The position numbers and the translations under genes are program-made. 64,000 nt of DNA from contig CM046879.1 in assembly GCA_025667525.1 (NCBI GenBank), positions 388,267,039 through 388,331,038 of the forward strand, read 5' to 3'. This stretch comes from Glebionis coronaria (taxonomy: Eukaryota > Streptophyta > Magnoliopsida > Asterales > Asteraceae). Shown piece by piece: positions 59,761 through 64,000 of this stretch; within the stretch, counting starts at the first letter, position 1, and each line of letters opens with the position of its first letter. The notes below the pieces were generated by a model. The model did not search any database. It was not told the DNA's origin and saw only the letters and a program-made list of their open reading frames with translations.

Positions 59761-60091
59761 CAGTTTTCTTTTGAGCATCTCTTATTGTTACTGTTTCTTT
59801 AGTATTTCTGTTCCTTCATTTTTATCTCACAAATTATATTTTGACTGTGATTTTAATTTTAATTTTAATCTTAATTTTAATTTTAATTTTAATTCAAATT
59901 TTCATTAATTGTCATTAAAGTAATTGTCTTTGATTTAAGTTTTCATATTAAGAACATTTTAACATTTAGTATATTAGAAAACCAAACCCTTTTTCTTAGT
60001 AACCAAGAACAATCATTCCACTTAAGGCCGAGATCAATTCGAGAGGATTGTGAGACAAAATTAGAACCCATACAAAATGACTTTTATCAAA

Positions 60092-60109
60092 TGGCGCCGC
60101 TGCCGGCTC
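60092..60109 (+). other. Primer-binding site of element E (tRNA-Asp type)
   Basis: TGGCGCCGCTGCCGGCTC two bases after the LTR end. It is close to B's TGGCGCTGCTGCCGGGGA and to the Athila/Tat tRNA-Asp site. The last four bases differ from the usual GGGG. Confidence 0.88.
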
Positions 60110-60295
60110 TTCTCGTTAAGATCAAAAGTTTTTTGTGAGAACTTGGATTTTGGGATCCGTTCCCCGTGAACGTTACTTTTTCATAAAAAATTTCAAAAAC
60201 ACTAAAAAATATAAAATTTTCAAAAATACAAAAAAATTAAAAAACATAAAAACCAAAAATATTTTTGTTTTGTTTGTTCGTTCTTTTGCAGGTGT
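60110..60295 (+). other. Short untranslated leader of element E
   Basis: 186 bases between primer site and gag, with A-rich runs at 60180-60260. It is much shorter than B's 725-base leader. Confidence 0.7.
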
Positions 60296-61513
60296 ATGCG
60301 CACTCGATCCACGTCTTATCAAGAGCCCGAGCCTCTAGATAACTTCGACATGGCTGGTGTACAAAACAACAACAACATACCACCTACAAACAACAATAAT
60401 AACAACAATGAGCCTCAACCGGATAATCGCCCGATGATTGAATTGCTGCAAGCTCATGTCGATGGAAACACTGACCCAATTGTCATACCTCCAATTGCCA
60501 CCAACAACTTTGAGCTAAAATCAGGATTTATCCAGATGGTCTCTGCTCAACCATTCTTGGGACGTACCATTGATGATCCACACGACCATATCAAGAGATT
60601 CTTGCAACTCACCAACACGGTCAAGTTCAATGGTGTTCCACAAGAGGTTATAAGGTTACAACTTTTTCCCTTTTCTTTAGAGGGACAAGCCCGGCATTGG
60701 CTTGCTAAAGAACCGCCACAGAGTATTCTCTCGTGGACGGATTTGGAAACAAAGTTTATCAATTACTTTTTCCCACCCTCTCGTACTACCGCTTTGCGGA
60801 ATGAAATCATAAATTTTGAACAAAAGTACGACGAGTCGTTTAGTGAATCTTGGGATCGTTTTAAAGATCTTTTAAGAAAATGCCCACAACATGGTTTTAC
60901 CAAAGTACATCAAATTAATACTTTTTATAATGGTTTAAGCATGAGTGACCAAGATTCACTAAACAGTGCCTCGGGGGGTAATCTTTTGGCTAAGACTTCC
61001 AATGCTGCTTCGGATATCATTGAGAATAAGTCTCGTGTGCAAACCAAGAGTGTTCGGACCAATGTTGCTAGTGCTAGTACTAGTGACAGCGACAAGCGAT
61101 TGGAAAAAATCACTGTGCTTCTTGAATCGCTTGTCACCCACACCGTTAACAACACCAACAGCAGCAACGCTAAACACGCTCAAGTTAACGCTGTCAGCCA
61201 ACCTTGTGAGATATGCGGTGGTCCTCACTCTTACACCAATTGTACCGCCACCCAAGACTACCCTGCTGAAAATGTGAATGCGGCATATGGCACCTATCCT
61301 CAACCCGCCTATCAAGCTAGACCTCAAGGTGACCGTAATTTGCTTAGCTACCGTTCTAACAATTATCTTTCCCCACCTGGTTTTCCTCCTACCAACCCAA
61401 ACCAACAACCAAACCTCAACCGCCCTCCTCAACAACAACAACAGCCTCGACAACCATACATACCTCGTCACAAGCAACAACAACCACCTCAACGAAACAA
61501 CCAAGTCTACTAG
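60296..61513 (+). pseudogene. gag: Element E gag
   Basis: A 405-codon frame starting MRTRSTSYQEPEP, the usual kind of Gag start in this group. Residues 95-190 form the retrotransposon capsid domain (DDPHDHIKRFLQL, RHWLAKEPPQSILSWTDLETKF, FFPPSRTTALRNEI). A CCHC-like zinc knuckle of the x2-x3-x4 type is at Cys 304, Cys 307, His 311, Cys 316 (CEICGGPHSYTNC), followed by a long Pro/Gln/Asn-rich tail. The frame stops at TAG 61511-61513, but codons after it continue the Pro-rich tail, so this looks like a CAG-to-TAG change. A one-base shift near 61565 then moves the reading frame to that of the next entry. The damage is slight, suggesting a recent insertion. Confidence 0.92.
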
Positions 61514-61578
61514 CCACCTGCTTATCAACCACCCGCATACAATGCTCCTCCCAACCAACCACCGCTCTTCACCAAGAA

Positions 61579-62067
61579 GTGGAAACTTATATGAGGACTA
61601 ACGATGTGATAGTGGGAAATCTTCAGAGAGAAGTGCTCAACCTGAAAGCGGACTTGGTCAAGCAAGGAAACGATTTGAGAGCCGACATGAGAAACACGTT
61701 GGATAGCCAAACTAACGATTTGAAGAACATGATGGCTAGTTTCTTCCAAGGTAATCAACCCTCTTCTTCGGGTACTCTTCCGAGTAACACCGTTGCGAAT
61801 CCAAGAGGGGAGATGAAAGCAATCACCACTCGCAGTGGCAAAGGTACCAAGGAACCCGAGCTTCCTATACCTCCACCGGTGGTTGTGACTAAGGAGAACG
61901 AGTCACCTGCTCCTATTCCTCATCCTTCTCCTTCCCCAATTTCTCCACCTCTTCCTTCTACCCCTCCTCCACCCAAGGATGTGAGTGATCCTATTCTACC
62001 AAAGCCTTCATCTTCTTCCAATATACCTTATCCATCTAGGTTGAGGAAAGAGAAGCTCAAAAGCTAG
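61579..62067 (+). pseudogene. gag: Element E gag C-terminal part
   Basis: A frame continuing Gag after the shift near 61565. A helical stretch (VGNLQREVLNLKADLVKQGNDLRADM) leads to SNTVANPRGEMKAITTRSGK (also present in B) and a Pro/Ser-rich linker ending PYPSRLRKEKLKS. A TAG at 62065-62067 interrupts it. The same frame continues directly into the protease region, so the first Met is not a true start and the stop is a lesion within a gag-pol polyprotein. Confidence 0.88.
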
Positions 62068-63867
62068 GACGATATTCAGGTTTCGAATTTCCTTAAAATG
62101 TTCAAACAACTGAATTTCAATATCTCCTTCGCTGAGGCTCTCGCTCACATGCCTAAATACGCGAAAATGTTTAAAGATCTTCTAAGCGACAAGGAAAAGC
62201 TCCTCGATATTGCCAACACCCAACTTAATGAGAATTGCTCTGCAGTGCTCTTAAGGAAATTGCCAACCAAGCTTGGTGATCCGGGTCGTTTCTTAATTCC
62301 TTGCAATTTCCCGGGAGTAGAGAATTGCATGGCCCTAGCCGATCTAGGTGCCAGTATTAATCTCATGCCTCTAATTGTTTGGAAGCAATTATCTCTCCCT
62401 GAGCTAGTCCCCACTAAAATGACTTTGGAATTGGCTAACCGTACGGTTGCTTATCCAGTGGGGATAGCCGAAGACGTCATTGTAGGAGTCGACAAATTCA
62501 CCTTTCCTGCTGATTTCGTTGTCGTCGATTACAAGATGGACCCCCGTGTGCCATTAATTGTTGGTCGTCCATTCTTGAGGACCGGTCGCACTCTCATTGA
62601 TGTTGAAGCCGGTGAGCTTATCATGAGAGTGGGTGACGATAAAGTAGTCTTCAACATGGGAAAGTTGTCTAAACAACCTTATTCATATGAGAGCGTTAAT
62701 TGTATTGACGTTCTTGATGAGGCTTGTGAAGAACACTTTAATGATGCTTGCAAAAGTATTCCTACCTCTCTTCCTAATGTTGAGACCGTGTCCTCTATTG
62801 ATTCATCATTGTCTCTATTTGGAGATAGTGATTTGTTTTGGAAAGATCTTGAAGACACCATGGGAGATGTGAACTTATCTACTGATGATTCTCCTACCGA
62901 TGGGGACGAAGACATGCATTTCTTTGAAAGCCTTCTTAACGAAGACAATCCTTCTCCTACATCTCCCACGGTCATTGCTATCGATACTCCGACTTTAAAA
63001 ACGCCTCCCGTCGAAAATCCTTCGGATTTAGAACTTAAGGAGTTGCCGCCACATCTCGAGTATGTGTTCCTTGAAGAAGAGAAGAAGTCGCCAGTCATTA
63101 TCGCGAAGGACTTGAAGGAAGACGAAAAATCTCGCCTCATCGCCGTGCTTAAAGATCACAAGAAGGCTATTGCTTGGAAGATTTCTGATATTCGTGGAAT
63201 TGATCCTCACTTCTGCACACACAAAATTCTCATGGAGGACGACTTTAAGCCCACTATTCAAAGCCAACGAAGGGTGAATCCAAAAATCCATGAAGTCATC
63301 AAAACAGAGGTTATCAAACTTCTTGATGCGGGTATGATTTACCCTATTTCGGATTCCCCATGGGTTAGTCCAATCCATTGTGTGCCTAAGAAAGGCGGAA
63401 TAACCGTTTTTCCTAATGAACACAACGAGTTAATTTCCACTCGTCTCGTTACTGGGTGGAGAGTTTGTATAGACTACCGCAAACTCAATGAAGCCACGAG
63501 AAAGGATCATTTCCCTCTACCTTTTATGGACCAAATGCTTGAACGTTTAGCGGGTAATGAATATTACTGCTTTCTTGATGGTTTCTCGGGTTATTTCCAA
63601 ATACCCATCGATCCCCAAGATCAAGAGAAAACTACATTCACTTGTCCCTATGGCACTTTTGCTTACAAAAGAATGCCTTTTGGCTTATGTAATGCCCCCG
63701 GGACTTTCCAAAGGTGCATGTTAGCTATCTTCCATGACATGGTTGAACAAACCATGGAAGTCTTCATGGATGATTTCTCGGTCTTCGGGGATTCCTTCTC
63801 TTCTTGCCTTGCCAATTTGGAACGTATGCTTAAGCGGTGCGAAGACACTCGCCTAGTTCTGAATTAG
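62068..63867 (+). pseudogene. pol: Element E pol: protease and reverse transcriptase
   Basis: A 589-codon open frame (first Met 62098) in the frame of the preceding entry. The aspartic protease has DLGAS at residues 82-86 and IVGRPFLRTG further on. An acidic linker leads to LPPHLEYVFLEEEKKSPVII. RT runs from DDFKPTIQSQRRVNPKIHEV through SDSPWVSPIHCVPKKGG, GWRVCIDYRKLNEATRKDHFPL and FLDGFSGYFQIPIDPQDQEKTTF to the catalytic FMDD (residues 556-559) in FMDDFSVFG. The stop at 63865-63867 (TAG) falls where the family, including B, has Trp, followed by the matching EKC. All RT motifs seen are intact, in contrast to B. Confidence 0.93.
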
Positions 63868-64000
63868 GAAAAATGCCATTTTATGGTAAAAGAAGGCATC
63901 GTGCTGGGACACAAGATTTCCAAAGCCGGTCTTGAAGTAGACCGTGCTAAATTCGATGTTATCGCAAAGTTGCCTCCACCTTCAACCGTGAAGGGTGTGA
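63868..64000 (+). pseudogene. pol: Element E pol continues (RT thumb), cut by window end
   Basis: In the same frame after the TAG, EKCHFMVKEGIVLGHKISKAGLEVDRAKFDVIAKLPPPSTVKG continues the RT thumb/connection as in B. RNase H, integrase and the 3' LTR would lie beyond the window. Confidence 0.9.

Larger units (their letters stand above)
58404..60089 (+). repeat. 5' LTR of element E (Athila-type, inserted in G)
   Basis: 1686 bases from TGATAGGTGT to CTTTTATCA, followed by AA and a primer site. The first 24 bases form a hairpin with the layout of element A (8 of 10 positions paired). A TATA box TATAAAGG is at 58851-58858, followed by a pyrimidine-rich leader. Positions 59297-59760 are an array of TTCCGAATGA-like units. 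59850-59895 repeats ATTTTA. The minus-strand frame at 59462-59743 is only the translation of the array. The base GGTAA before the LTR (58399-58403) is the likely target duplication; its partner is outside the window. Confidence 0.9.

Overview
The window is nuclear DNA from a flowering plant and consists entirely, or almost entirely, of nested LTR retrotransposons. I see no host gene, tRNA, rRNA, CRISPR array or bacterial feature. The Athila-type Ty3/gypsy Gag-Pol and the large Ty1/copia Gag (zinc knuckle followed by a coiled-coil region) resemble families I associate with Asteraceae. That host is an inference, of moderate confidence at best.

Letters A-G and L are used for elements. G is a Ty1/copia element on the minus strand (55484-58403, gag only, both ends outside or cut). 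B is a long Athila-type element on the plus strand inserted into G: 5' LTR about 4351-8321, PBS 8325, gag 9069-10009 resuming at 38471, pol to 43246, 3' tail 43247-44738 plus 51306-51584, 3' LTR 51585-55483. Three elements sit inside B. A is an Athila relative; only its 3' tail (1-1933) and 3' LTR (1934 to about 4350) are in the window, and it lies in B's 5' LTR. D is a minus-strand chromovirus-like element (10010-38465) in B's gag, with target duplication TTTCA. L is an Athila-like deletion derivative (44739-51300) in B's 3' tail, with target duplication AATGA. D in turn holds C, a plus-strand element of D's own family (17016-33193, CATGG). C's 5' LTR holds F, a minus-strand solo LTR related to B's LTR (20296-23878, ATGTT). 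E is a second, better preserved Athila-type element on the plus strand (5' LTR 58404-60089, gag and pol to the window end), inserted into G. The chain G > B > D > C > F is five layers deep.

No element looks intact. B has at least six in-frame stops and about four frameshifts across gag-pol. C and D keep only scattered reverse transcriptase and integrase motifs. L has lost its whole coding interior. E has long open frames with only a few lesions. What remains readable is the LTR biology: TATA boxes, tRNA primer sites (Asp-type for B and E, near initiator-Met for C and D), polypurine tracts, target-site duplications, and several hairpins that recur between families although their sequences differ.

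The best candidates for something under-described are three: a hairpin at the U3 edge of all five Athila-type families whose arms change together; an AACATTG-AGGA-CAATGTT hairpin between purine tracts that copy each element's own polypurine tract; and an array of about 26 TTCCGAATGA-like units in E's LTR.
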